NCBI GenBank assembly: GCA_003235365.1
Contig: QJWJ01000044.1
Coordinates: 1-60,915, forward strand
DNA length: 60,915 nt
From: Deltaproteobacteria bacterium
GTDB taxonomy: Bacteria; Myxococcota_A; Polyangia; Polyangiales; Polyangiaceae
Direction of reading: 5' to 3'
In this document: positions 26,862 to 34,025 of the stretch, one piece after another
Layout: the number at the start of each line of letters is the position of its first letter
Position numbering within the stretch: position 1 is the first letter of the stretch
Program-made: the position numbers and the translations under genes
The notes under the pieces: model-generated
Databases searched by the model: none
What the model saw: the letters and a program-made list of their open reading frames with translations, nothing else
Told to the model about the DNA's origin: nothing

Positions 26862-28076
26862 CTAGCCAGGCTCGGCCGGCGCCAGGAACTCGAGCAACTG
26901 GTCCAGCCGTCGTTCGGCGTCCCGGCGCCCGACCTCGATGAGGTGTCGGGTGTAGCTGCTCTCGAACAACACCGTGGCCAGGACGTCCGACGAACTCGTC
27001 TGTTTGGTGCCCCAGCCCCGCGACATGTAGCGCAATCCCCGGGGCAAGTCGTGTTCGTATTGGGCAGCGATCTTACCCAGATCTTCCGAAGGGCGCATGA
27101 CCAGCAGATCCACAGGGCGCAAGCCCGCGGCCGTCCCGGGACCGAAGCGGCGCAGCAGCCCGTTGATACGAACCAGGTTGGCGGCGTCGTAGTCCACGTT
27201 GTCCAGAAATATGGAATTGACCAGGACGCCCATCACTTGAGCTGGCGGTGGATACTGTTCGGGTTGGTCTCGCGCGATCACTTGCTTCGGTGGGGTTCTC
27301 AGCGTGGAGATGGCCAGGACTCGTTGTGCACCGAGGTGGACGGCGGGGGAAAGCGGTGCAGTTTGGCGAACGCCGCCGTCGCCATGCCACGAATGACCCA
27401 ACTGAATCGCCGGAAACAACAGCGGGATCGACGCCGATGCCATCACGTGATCGACAGTGATGTGAGCCTGCTCCGAGCGGCGATACGGACGGGACCAATG
27501 CGTAGAATCATCCCGTTGTCTCGATTGAACGAAAGTGACGGACTTACCACTGGTGTAGCTGGTGGTAGATAACGCGAACGCGGCGAGCTTGCCATTGTCC
27601 AGGTTCTCGACGATGCCCGGCAGGGGGAGTCGTCGATGTTCCGCCGTCACGGGTCCCTCGGGGTTGAGTAGCAGCTGCACGAGCAACTGAGCCAATGGGC
27701 TCGTATCGACCAAACCGCGCGCCGACCCGGCGGGCATCGCGCCACCGCCAAACAGGTTCAATCCCCAGCGAAGGGCGGTGGCCAACAGGTCCCAGATCGA
27801 CACGCGGATCACGCGGTCCGTCTTCAGGTCGGCCCACAGCTCGCGGAGGTGCGTCGTGGCAGTTCCGAAGTCCGTTGTGTGGTTGGCGAGGAACGCCGCG
27901 TTGATGGCTCCGGCGGAAACGCCGGTGATGATCGGGAGCGAGAGGTCTGGCATTGCCTCGCCAAGTCGAGACAGCACGCCCGCCTGGTAGGCGGCGCGCG
28001 CGCCACCGCCGGTCAGGACCAGCGCAGCCCCGCTGCTTGCCGCCCAAGGCGGGGTCTTGTTTCGTTGCACCGCCAT
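26862..28076 (-). CDS. Patatin-like phospholipase
   Basis: The 404-residue predicted serine lipid acyl hydrolase shows the patatin signature: oxyanion hole GGGARAAYQAG (23-33), nucleophile S54 in GVSAG (52-56) and catalytic D233 in DGG (233-235). No signal peptide is evident, so it may act inside the cell or reach membranes peripherally. The C-terminal 170 residues (from about 240) include LLVMRPSEDLGKIAAQYEHDLP, common in bacterial patatins of this length. Start ATG 28076 is natural for the fold. Single gene, divergent from the following lipoprotein. Confidence 0.95.
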   Translation of the reverse strand: MAVQRNKTPPWAASSGAALVLTGGGARAAYQAGVLSRLGEAMPDLSLPIITGVSAGAINAAFLANHTTDFGTATTHLRELWADLKTDRVIRVSIWDLLATALRWGLNLFGGGAMPAGSARGLVDTSPLAQLLVQLLLNPEGPVTAEHRRLPLPGIVENLDNGKLAAFALSTTSYTSGKSVTFVQSRQRDDSTHWSRPYRRSEQAHITVDHVMASASIPLLFPAIQLGHSWHGDGGVRQTAPLSPAVHLGAQRVLAISTLRTPPKQVIARDQPEQYPPPAQVMGVLVNSIFLDNVDYDAANLVRINGLLRRFGPGTAAGLRPVDLLVMRPSEDLGKIAAQYEHDLPRGLRYMSRGWGTKQTSSSDVLATVLFESSYTRHLIEVGRRDAERRLDQLLEFLAPAEPG

Positions 28077-28401
28077 GGATTGTCGCCGTGTATCACCAGG
28101 CCAGGCGTTCCCCTAGTGGAAGGCGAACCGCCGTTCTCTGTCAGCCGTGCGCGCAGTGGTACTCTGTCGCGGTCTGTGTGTTGCTCCGGCGCGAGCCAGT
28201 GCGCGTGCAGACCGGGTCGAGGTGGGGCGGCGGGCGCCGTTTCGCAACGCCGTCTGCATCCCAGATCCTGTTCGCAAGTATTCAATATCACGATAAAAAT
28301 GGATACATGGGTGGACTGTGACGTTTTTGTGCCACGCGACCTCAACCGGTGTTACCGAAGAGGGAACGCCCGATGCTACGCTTGATCGGGCAAGCACCCT
28401 C
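28077..28401. other. Intergenic region with AT-rich segment
   Basis: The 325 bp separate the divergent patatin and lipoprotein genes. An AT-rich segment near 28268-28305 is the likeliest promoter zone, but no consensus pair was identified. No gene or stable hairpin was seen. Confidence 0.5.
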
Positions 28402-29238
28402 ATGAAGCATTCACTCCGCCGCACGCCGGCCCACGCACTTTCCTTCTTCTCAGTAACTCTGCTCGCTGCGCTTGGCTGTAACCAGGCCGATCCTGAGGAC
28501 GACACCGAACCCGAGCCGAGCGCCTCTGGGCCTGGTCCCGCGGTCACGCCCGGTCCGACGGACCCCACAGTTGCGCCGTCGAACGAGCCGGACCCGAGCG
28601 GCACCGAGCCCGCTCCCACGGAACCGGGGCCGAGCGCGACGGCGCCCGACCCTCAGCCGATGGGTAACGACACGCTGTACTTCCCGCTCTATGACGGCGG
28701 GGAGTGGACTTACACTCACCACACGTTGGACGGTGATTGGGATGAGCGGATCACGATGACCGCGGACACCTACGAGGGTCGGCCGGTGTTCAAAGTCGAA
28801 GATACGCCGGATCCGGGGGGCGTCGTCGACATCCAGTATTGGGAAAAGATCGGAACGCGGACACTGCGTATCCACCGCGACGAATACGATAACGGCAGCC
28901 TGAGCCAGCGTGTCGACTACGTGCCTGGATTCTTGCGCTTCGACGAAGCCTGGAAACTGGGTGCCATCGATCTGGCGACCTACGAGCGCACTGCCACCGA
29001 TTCCTCCGGCATAGTCACCGTCGAGCAACGCGAGCAGCGCTACATCGTGATTGAGACGGACGCGTCGGTCACGGTACCTGCCGGGAGCTACGACGGTTGT
29101 ATGGTGATCGACCGTGAGCGCGACGACGTCGGCGACCATTCTCGATTCTGGTACGCCCGCGGTGTTGGCAAAGTCCGTGAAGAAAACCTGGACAATGGCA
29201 ACACTGAAGAGCTGACCGGGTTCAGCGCCGGGAAGTGA
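28402..29238 (+). CDS. Lipoprotein with beta-rich domain
   Basis: The 278-residue protein starts at ATG 28402, giving a standard signal peptide (KHSLRRTPAHALSFFSVTLLAA) with lipobox AALGC (Cys26). A Pro/Ser/Thr/Glu linker to about residue 85 precedes a compact domain of about 190 residues. That domain has a strong beta pattern: LYFPLYDGGEWTYTH, ITMTADTYEGRPVFKV, and a VPAGSYDGCMVIDRERDD stretch near the end. The domain resembles lipoprotein domains that start with a W-x-Y strand and end with a VPAG-y-x-x-C-type strand. Function unknown. Confidence 0.78.
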   Translation: MKHSLRRTPAHALSFFSVTLLAALGCNQADPEDDTEPEPSASGPGPAVTPGPTDPTVAPSNEPDPSGTEPAPTEPGPSATAPDPQPMGNDTLYFPLYDGGEWTYTHHTLDGDWDERITMTADTYEGRPVFKVEDTPDPGGVVDIQYWEKIGTRTLRIHRDEYDNGSLSQRVDYVPGFLRFDEAWKLGAIDLATYERTATDSSGIVTVEQREQRYIVIETDASVTVPAGSYDGCMVIDRERDDVGDHSRFWYARGVGKVREENLDNGNTEELTGFSAGK

Positions 29239-29615
29239 GTTGATCAGGGCCGCCGCGGGTGCCGATGGCGCCTGCCCTCCCGACTGCAAGCACGTCGTTC
29301 GCTTGAAGAATTGTCCTGAAAAATCGGAGCTTTGGAAGAGACTGCGTCGGCTGATACCTCAAGCGACGGGGCTGGTGCTGATGCGCGGAATTGCCCCGGA
29401 AATCGCAACCCTAGTTCGGGCTAGGGTGAGGCCGTCGTTGAGAGCCGACGCTGGTCGTGTTGCCGGCGGCTCTGCCCTCCAGGCATGGGAGATTTCGTGG
29501 CTGCACCCGAGCCGCGTGCCGTCCGAGTGCCTCTGGTGTCGGTGACCGTCGGGATGGTACAGGTACGCGGGTGCGGCGCCGGTGTGCCGCGCTCGACGAC
29601 GGGTCTCCAGTCACC
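29239..29615. other. Intergenic region upstream of the ECF sigma gene
   Basis: This 377-bp stretch contains a perfect 7-bp inverted repeat, ACCCTAG (29408-29414) and CTAGGGT (29421-29427), around TTCGGG. It lies about 190 bp before the sigma start and is a candidate operator or hairpin. No further gene was found. Confidence 0.5.
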
Positions 29616-30188
29616 GTGAAAAGCGACGAAGAGTTGATGGCCGCCCACACGCGCGGTGAGCGCGGGGCGTTTGACGAGTTGTTTCGTCGCCATGCCCCTC
29701 GTTTGGGTGCGGTGTTGGCGCGTGGCCTGCACCGCCCGGAAGACGCACGGGACTTGTTGCAGCAGGTTTTCTTGCAGGTGCACCGTCACCGCGCGGATTT
29801 CCAGTCTGATCGCCCCTTCCGTCCGTGGCTGTTCACCATCGCGTTGAATCTCAAGCGCCAGTATCTGCGAACCAAAGGGCGCCGCCCGGAGTCGGCACTC
29901 GACGACTTGACCCTGGCCGGTCTCGTGCATGAGGGGCAAGATCACAACCGGCTCGAGCTGCGACAGCTGCTGGACAAGGCGCTCTCGCAGCTGCCTCAGG
30001 AAGCTCAAGAGGTGGTGTTGCTGCATTGGTTTGGCGGCCTCGCCATGTCGGAGATCGCCGAGTTGGTAGGAGTCTCGGAGTCGGCGGTGAAGGTACGTGC
30101 GCACCGCGCCTACCGTGTGATGCGCACCAGCTTCGAATCGGAACAAGCAAGCCTCCAGAAAGGACCCGGCAGACTCGATTCCGTGTAA
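29616..30188 (+). CDS. ECF-type RNA polymerase sigma factor
   Basis: The protein has 190 residues from GTG 29616; the frame stays open upstream, but that part is not sigma-like. Region 2 (about 5-75) contains FDELFRRHAPRLGAVLARGL, the acidic EDARDLLQQVFLQVHRH segment and FRPWLFTIALNLKRQYLR. Region 4 (about 105-165) contains LPQEAQEVVLLHWFGG and the helix-turn-helix MSEIAELVGVSESAVKVRAHRA. It is followed after 34 bp by an NrsF-type membrane anti-sigma gene, which makes regulation by that protein very likely. Confidence 0.93.
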   Translation: MKSDEELMAAHTRGERGAFDELFRRHAPRLGAVLARGLHRPEDARDLLQQVFLQVHRHRADFQSDRPFRPWLFTIALNLKRQYLRTKGRRPESALDDLTLAGLVHEGQDHNRLELRQLLDKALSQLPQEAQEVVLLHWFGGLAMSEIAELVGVSESAVKVRAHRAYRVMRTSFESEQASLQKGPGRLDSV

Positions 30189-30222
30189 CGGTTTCGAGCC
30201 TTCGGGATAAGCGTACGACGCG

Positions 30223-31047
30223 GTGGACTGTCGAGATCTCGAGCAACTGGCCTTGGAAGGCGCCTTGGACGATTTGCGATCCTCCGAAGGTGTCCGCGCG
30301 CACCTGGAAGAGTGCGAGGGGTGCCGCGACCTGTACGAGGGCGACGGCGAGCTGGGGCAATCGTTGGCTCAGCAGCCGATGGAGCTCGATCTCGACGGGC
30401 TGCAGCAGCAGCTCTCCCGAGCGATCGAACACGAGGACTCGACGATTGCGGGACGTTTGCGAGCTCTATCGACACCGAAGCGCGCGCGACTGCTGGTCGT
30501 GTTGGGCGTCGTGTCGTGCTTGGCCACGTACCTGGTGTGGCGACGCGTCGACTTCCACCACTACGAGCCGTCGCGCATGGGGTTGGTGCTCAGCGTGTTC
30601 GTGATACTGGCGATGCTCGCGTCGTGGGAAGCGCTTCGGCCGCTGTCCGTCGCGCCGTCACCGCTGTGGCGACGGGTGCTCTTGGGCGTTGGTGTGGTCA
30701 CGCCGTTCGTGATGGCACTGATGCCTGAAGCGCCGGCCGTGCACGCCGCCAACACCACGGGCGAAGACGTCGTGGGGCGGGCGCTGGTGTGCTTGAGTAT
30801 CGGCCTCGGTGCGGCAACGCCGGTGATTGTCTTGTGGGCCTTGTTGGATCGCGGTGGTGTCTCGCAGTGGGCGCTGCGCGGGCTGGTGGCAGCGATGGCG
30901 GGCTTGTACGCCAACGCCATGCTGCAGCTGCATTGCCCGGTTACCCAGAGCCTACACCTGTTGCTGGGTCACGCCGGAGTCACGTTGGTTCTGCTCGTGG
31001 TGATTTCGCTCGTCCCGCGCATCAGCCGAGCCGCGAAGGATTCGTGA
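30223..31047 (+). CDS. NrsF (DUF1109)-type membrane anti-sigma factor
   Basis: The 274-residue protein reads from GTG 30223. The cytoplasmic N-terminus has a zinc-type anti-sigma motif, H27-x3-C31-x2-C34 (AHLEECEGC). The rest is a six-helix membrane region from about 90 onward, including LLVVLGVVSCLATYLVW, LVLSVFVILAMLASW and MLQLHCPVTQSLHLLLGH near the end. The polytopic part matches the DUF1109/NrsF family that holds ECF sigma factors at the membrane. The combination of a ZAS-type zinc motif and a DUF1109-like membrane part is notable. Paired with the sigma gene just upstream. Confidence 0.82.
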   Translation: MDCRDLEQLALEGALDDLRSSEGVRAHLEECEGCRDLYEGDGELGQSLAQQPMELDLDGLQQQLSRAIEHEDSTIAGRLRALSTPKRARLLVVLGVVSCLATYLVWRRVDFHHYEPSRMGLVLSVFVILAMLASWEALRPLSVAPSPLWRRVLLGVGVVTPFVMALMPEAPAVHAANTTGEDVVGRALVCLSIGLGAATPVIVLWALLDRGGVSQWALRGLVAAMAGLYANAMLQLHCPVTQSLHLLLGHAGVTLVLLVVISLVPRISRAAKDS

Positions 31048-31244
31048 GCGTTCCTCGAACCGGCCCGGATCGGTGCAAGCACGCCAACGACACAGATTCT
31101 CTTCGGCCGACTTTGGCAATTGCCGTTAGGTACGACCGTAATAGACGGTGCAGCGTCGAGGAGGGAGCGCCCGTTGAAACCAGCCCTGCGCCGGCAGGAC
31201 TTGCTCCCCCAGGCGTGTCGCAACACGATACCGAGGAGACCCAG

Positions 31245-31517
31245 ATGCAGATAGATCACACACCGAGGGCACGCCGAGCGAGTTTGCGCTGGGCTTTGAT
31301 ACTGGGCACCGTGCTCGGTTGGACGCTCGCGCCGGTGAGTGCGCACGCCGGTGTCTTCGATGACGCGAAGAACGCGGCCAAGAAGGGGGCCCAGAAAGCC
31401 AAGAAGGGCGCAAAAAAGGGCGCAGACAAAGCCAAGAAGGGCGCCGACAAGGCCAAGAAGGGTGCGAAAAAGGCGGCCGACAAGGCCAAGAAGGCAGCCG
31501 ACAAGGCCAAGGGCTGA
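31245..31517 (+). CDS. Secreted Lys/Ala-repeat miniprotein
   Basis: This 90-residue protein has ATG 31245 behind GAGGAGA. Residues 1-35 form a good signal peptide (basic RARRASLRW, hydrophobic ALILGTVLGWTLAP, cleavage after AHA). The mature 55 residues are almost entirely Lys, Ala, Gly and Asp, with about 21 lysines, in repeats of the type AKKGA and ADKAKK. This composition resembles histone H1-like tails, but the signal peptide argues against a DNA role in the cytoplasm. A cationic amphipathic helix acting on envelope or extracellular polyanions is one possibility. It follows the ECF/NrsF pair after 197 bp on the same strand, so it is a candidate regulon member. Confidence 0.78.
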   Translation: MQIDHTPRARRASLRWALILGTVLGWTLAPVSAHAGVFDDAKNAAKKGAQKAKKGAKKGADKAKKGADKAKKGAKKAADKAKKAADKAKG

Positions 31518-31599
31518 TCGCCGCGCCAGCGGGGTCGAAGCCGCTGCGCGAGCGCTCGGGCAGGGGAGCATGCGCGCGCTCGAGCCAGGTGCGTCGCGG

Positions 31600-33306
31600 T
31601 CACGCCGCGTCGGACCTGGCGTGTTCGAGCAGTTCCCGTGCTGCAGCGCGCGTGCGTGAGGTGATCTTCAAGCCGCCGAGCATGCGCGCGATCTCTTCGC
31701 GTTGCTGTGTGCGGTCCAGCCGTTGAACGCTGCTGAAGGTGCGTTCGCCTTTGACGGCCTTTTCGACCTTGAAGTGCTGGTCGGCGTACACGGCAATCTG
31801 TGGCAGGTGAGTGATGCACAACACTTGGCGGTGCTTGGCGACGCTCTGGATCTTGCGCCCGATGATCTCCGCCATGCCGCCTCCAACGCCGGTGTCGACT
31901 TCGTCGAAGACGTACATCCCTGCGGGGCCGAGATTGGCCAACACGCACTTGATTGCCAACATGGCGCGGCTCAACTCGCCACCGCTGGCGACCTTGTGCA
32001 GCGGTCGCGCCTGCTCGCCTTTGTTCGGCGCGATCAAGAACTCGGCGCGGTCCACGCCATCGGCGCTCAGCCGCGCACCGTCGACGCACAGCTCCCCGTG
32101 TTCGCCCGCCAGCGGCCTGACTTCGACGGAAATGCGAGCCCCGCCCATGCCCAGTGACGACAGCTCTTTGCTGATCGATGCCGCCAGCCGTGTGGCGGCC
32201 GTGCGGCGGCTGCGACTGAGGTTGCGAGCGCGTTCACTCGCCGTCGACAGTGCCGTGTCGAGTTGTTCGGTCAAGGCATCGCTCGTGGCGACGTGATCGG
32301 ACAGCTCGTCGAGCTCGGTTTTGCAGCGTTGAAGGTGCAACAGCGCGGCTTCGATGGTGCCGCCGTAGCGGCGTTTGAGCTTGGAGAGCTGATACAGCCG
32401 CTCCTGCAACTTGTTGAGTGCCTCGGGGTCGGGTCGCGACGGTTGGACGTGCCGGCGCAGTTGCCGGGCGGCGTCGTCCAGCTGACTGCGCGCGCTCTGC
32501 AGCTGATCAGCGACGGGCCCGAGCGAGACGTCGAGCAGCGCCGCTTCGGTGACGCGGCTGCACGCGAGCGCCAAGGTATCGACGACCGAGTCGTCGCGTT
32601 CGTACAACAGCTCGGCGGCTTCGGCCGATAGGCGTACCAGGCTGTCGGCGTGCCGGATGCGTTCACAATCGAGCTCGAGCCGCTCGTCTTCCCCGGCGCT
32701 CGGCGACAGTTCCTCGATTTCGTTCACTTGCGCGCTCAACAACGCTTCGCGTGCGCTGCGGTCGGCCATTTTCGTTTCGAATTCGCTCAGCGCTGCGTTC
32801 GCCTTGCGCAGGGCGAAGTACGCTTCGGAGACGCGCTCTCGCGCCGCACCGAGATTGGCAAACGCGTCGAGATAGCCGAGGTGCGTGTTCGGATCGCTCA
32901 GCGTGTGGTGCTCGTGCTGGGACGAGATGTCCGTCAGCCCACGCGTCAAGTCCGCTAACTGTTGCTGGGTCGCCAGGCGCCCATTGACGTACGCCCGGCT
33001 GCGCCCGCACGACGTGAGCACGCGACGGACGACCAGCTCCGAGTCTGCGGGCAAGTCGAGGGACGCCAATCGCTCGCGCGTGCGCGGGTCGCCGGTCACG
33101 TCGAACAAGGCCTCGACTTCACCGGCTTTTTCGCCCGTTCGCACGAGCTCACCGCGGCCCTTGGCGCCGAGTACCAACTCCAGAGCACTGACCAGGATGC
33201 TCTTGCCGGCGCCAGTTTCGCCGGTCAGCACGTTCAGCCCGGGGCCGAGTTCCAGGTCCAAATTGTCGATTATCGCGAGGTTACGGATGCGCAGGCAGGT
33301 GAGCAT
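31600..33306 (-). CDS. recN: DNA repair protein RecN
   Basis: This 568-residue SMC-like ATPase of double-strand break repair has an N-terminal Walker A GETGAGKS (29-36), a long coiled-coil middle (about 155-370), a signature ASGGELSRAMLAIK and Walker B MYVFDEVDTGVGG. The C-terminal region has the H-loop CITHLPQIAVYADQHFKVEK. The length matches the family. ATG 33306 gives the exact RecN start MLTCLRIRNLAIID. A LexA-like inverted repeat lies about 32 bp upstream, consistent with the SOS control known for recN elsewhere. Confidence 0.97.
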   Translation of the reverse strand: MLTCLRIRNLAIIDNLDLELGPGLNVLTGETGAGKSILVSALELVLGAKGRGELVRTGEKAGEVEALFDVTGDPRTRERLASLDLPADSELVVRRVLTSCGRSRAYVNGRLATQQQLADLTRGLTDISSQHEHHTLSDPNTHLGYLDAFANLGAARERVSEAYFALRKANAALSEFETKMADRSAREALLSAQVNEIEELSPSAGEDERLELDCERIRHADSLVRLSAEAAELLYERDDSVVDTLALACSRVTEAALLDVSLGPVADQLQSARSQLDDAARQLRRHVQPSRPDPEALNKLQERLYQLSKLKRRYGGTIEAALLHLQRCKTELDELSDHVATSDALTEQLDTALSTASERARNLSRSRRTAATRLAASISKELSSLGMGGARISVEVRPLAGEHGELCVDGARLSADGVDRAEFLIAPNKGEQARPLHKVASGGELSRAMLAIKCVLANLGPAGMYVFDEVDTGVGGGMAEIIGRKIQSVAKHRQVLCITHLPQIAVYADQHFKVEKAVKGERTFSSVQRLDRTQQREEIARMLGGLKITSRTRAAARELLEHARSDAA

Positions 33307-33337
33307 GGGGCAGCCCTAGGCTAACTCCGCGAAAAAC

Positions 33338-33355
33338 ACTGATCAAGATTTCAGT
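33338..33355 (-). promoter_or_regulatory. Candidate LexA/SOS operator upstream of recN
   Basis: ACTGA (33338-33342) and TCAGT (33351-33355) are a perfect inverted repeat with an 8-bp spacer. On the recN strand it reads CTGAAATCTTGATCAGT. This agrees at most positions with the published Myxococcus-type LexA box (CTRHAMRYBYGTTCAGS, recalled from memory), including the outer CTG and TCAG halves. It lies 32 bp before the recN start codon. Confidence 0.5.
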
Positions 33356-33424
33356 ATGTTTTGGTCGGATCGCGCCTGTCCGCGCTGCCTCCAGCGCACG
33401 GCCGCGTCGGGATCGGCAGTCGAC

Positions 33425-33746
33425 TCATCTCGAGAAATTGCCGAGCAAGCGCCACTCGGCGCCTTCGTTGCGCACCGTCGGGATCAGGATGTCGATGAAC
33501 CGGTGGTTCTCGTACTTCGTTCCCAACGAGGCTTTGGCGCCCGGTTCCGTCCTTGGGGTGCTTGTACGCGCCGATGTAGAGGTCCTCGTCCTTGATTCGA
33601 ACTGTATCGCCGTATCTCAGCTTCCCGGACCCTGAGCTGTGCTCCAGTGTGCTCGAAGCAATCGAGTTAGCGAAGCGAGTGACGCCCGCCGGGTGGTGAC
33701 TGTCTTTGAATACGTGCAAGTAGTGACCCGAGTTGGCACCGGCCAC
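33425..33746 (-). pseudogene. Frameshifted small gene of unknown family
   Basis: Two adjacent frames carry clearly coding sequence. The first, from GTG 33746, reads about 68 residues, including GHYLHVFKDSHHPAGVTRF and RYGDTVRIKDEDLYIGAY, to position 33543. The second, one nucleotide on, reads 38 residues (KASLGTKYENHRFIDILI, then EGAEWRLLGNFSR) to a TGA at 33425-33427. Removing one G at about 33542 would join them into a 106-residue protein. The upstream frame is open to 33776, so the 5' end may also be truncated. It could be a decayed gene, a sequencing error or a +1 programmed shift. Small beta-rich fold; family not recognised. Confidence 0.7.
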
Positions 33747-33853
33747 ACGGATTGACGTTGCTAACGTGGGCGAGAGTTAACGGTCGGACGCGGGTGTCCA
33801 ACCGCGCAGTGCGCCCCCTGGGATCAGGCGAGGACGTCGCCATTTGGGGGGTG

Positions 33854-33895
33854 GGGTCGAGACGCGGCGCATCGCGGGGCTCCGCGTCTCGACCC
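33854..33895. repeat. 14-bp perfect inverted repeat
   Basis: GGGTCGAGACGCGG (33854-33867) and CCGCGTCTCGACCC (33882-33895) pair perfectly with a 14-nt loop. It lies in the gap between the frameshifted gene and the hppA terminator. No T-tract follows on either strand. Confidence 0.8.
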
Positions 33896-33953
33896 TGATC
33901 CCCTCCTCTCGAGTGAAGCGGCTGTCGGCAAAGCTCACCCCCACAAAGAGAAA

Positions 33954-33979
33954 GAACCCGAGCCTCGCGGCCCGGGTTC
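33954..33979 (-). terminator. Rho-independent terminator of hppA
   Basis: On the minus strand GAACCCGGGCC and GGCTCGGGTTC form an 11-bp stem with one G-U pair and a GCGA (GNRA) tetraloop, followed by TTTCTCTTTG. It starts 47 bp beyond the hppA stop codon. This is a strong intrinsic terminator. Confidence 0.92.
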
Positions 33980-34025
33980 CTTCAAAGTACATGGCTTCGG
34001 ATGAACGGCGTCACCCGAGCTGTCG

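Noticed and set aside
31256..32089. Minus-strand frame opposite the Lys-rich gene with an Ala/Phe/Leu repeat
   Set aside because: It is the mirror image of the Lys/Ala repeat and of recN in another frame; the plus-strand gene has a signal peptide and ribosome site.
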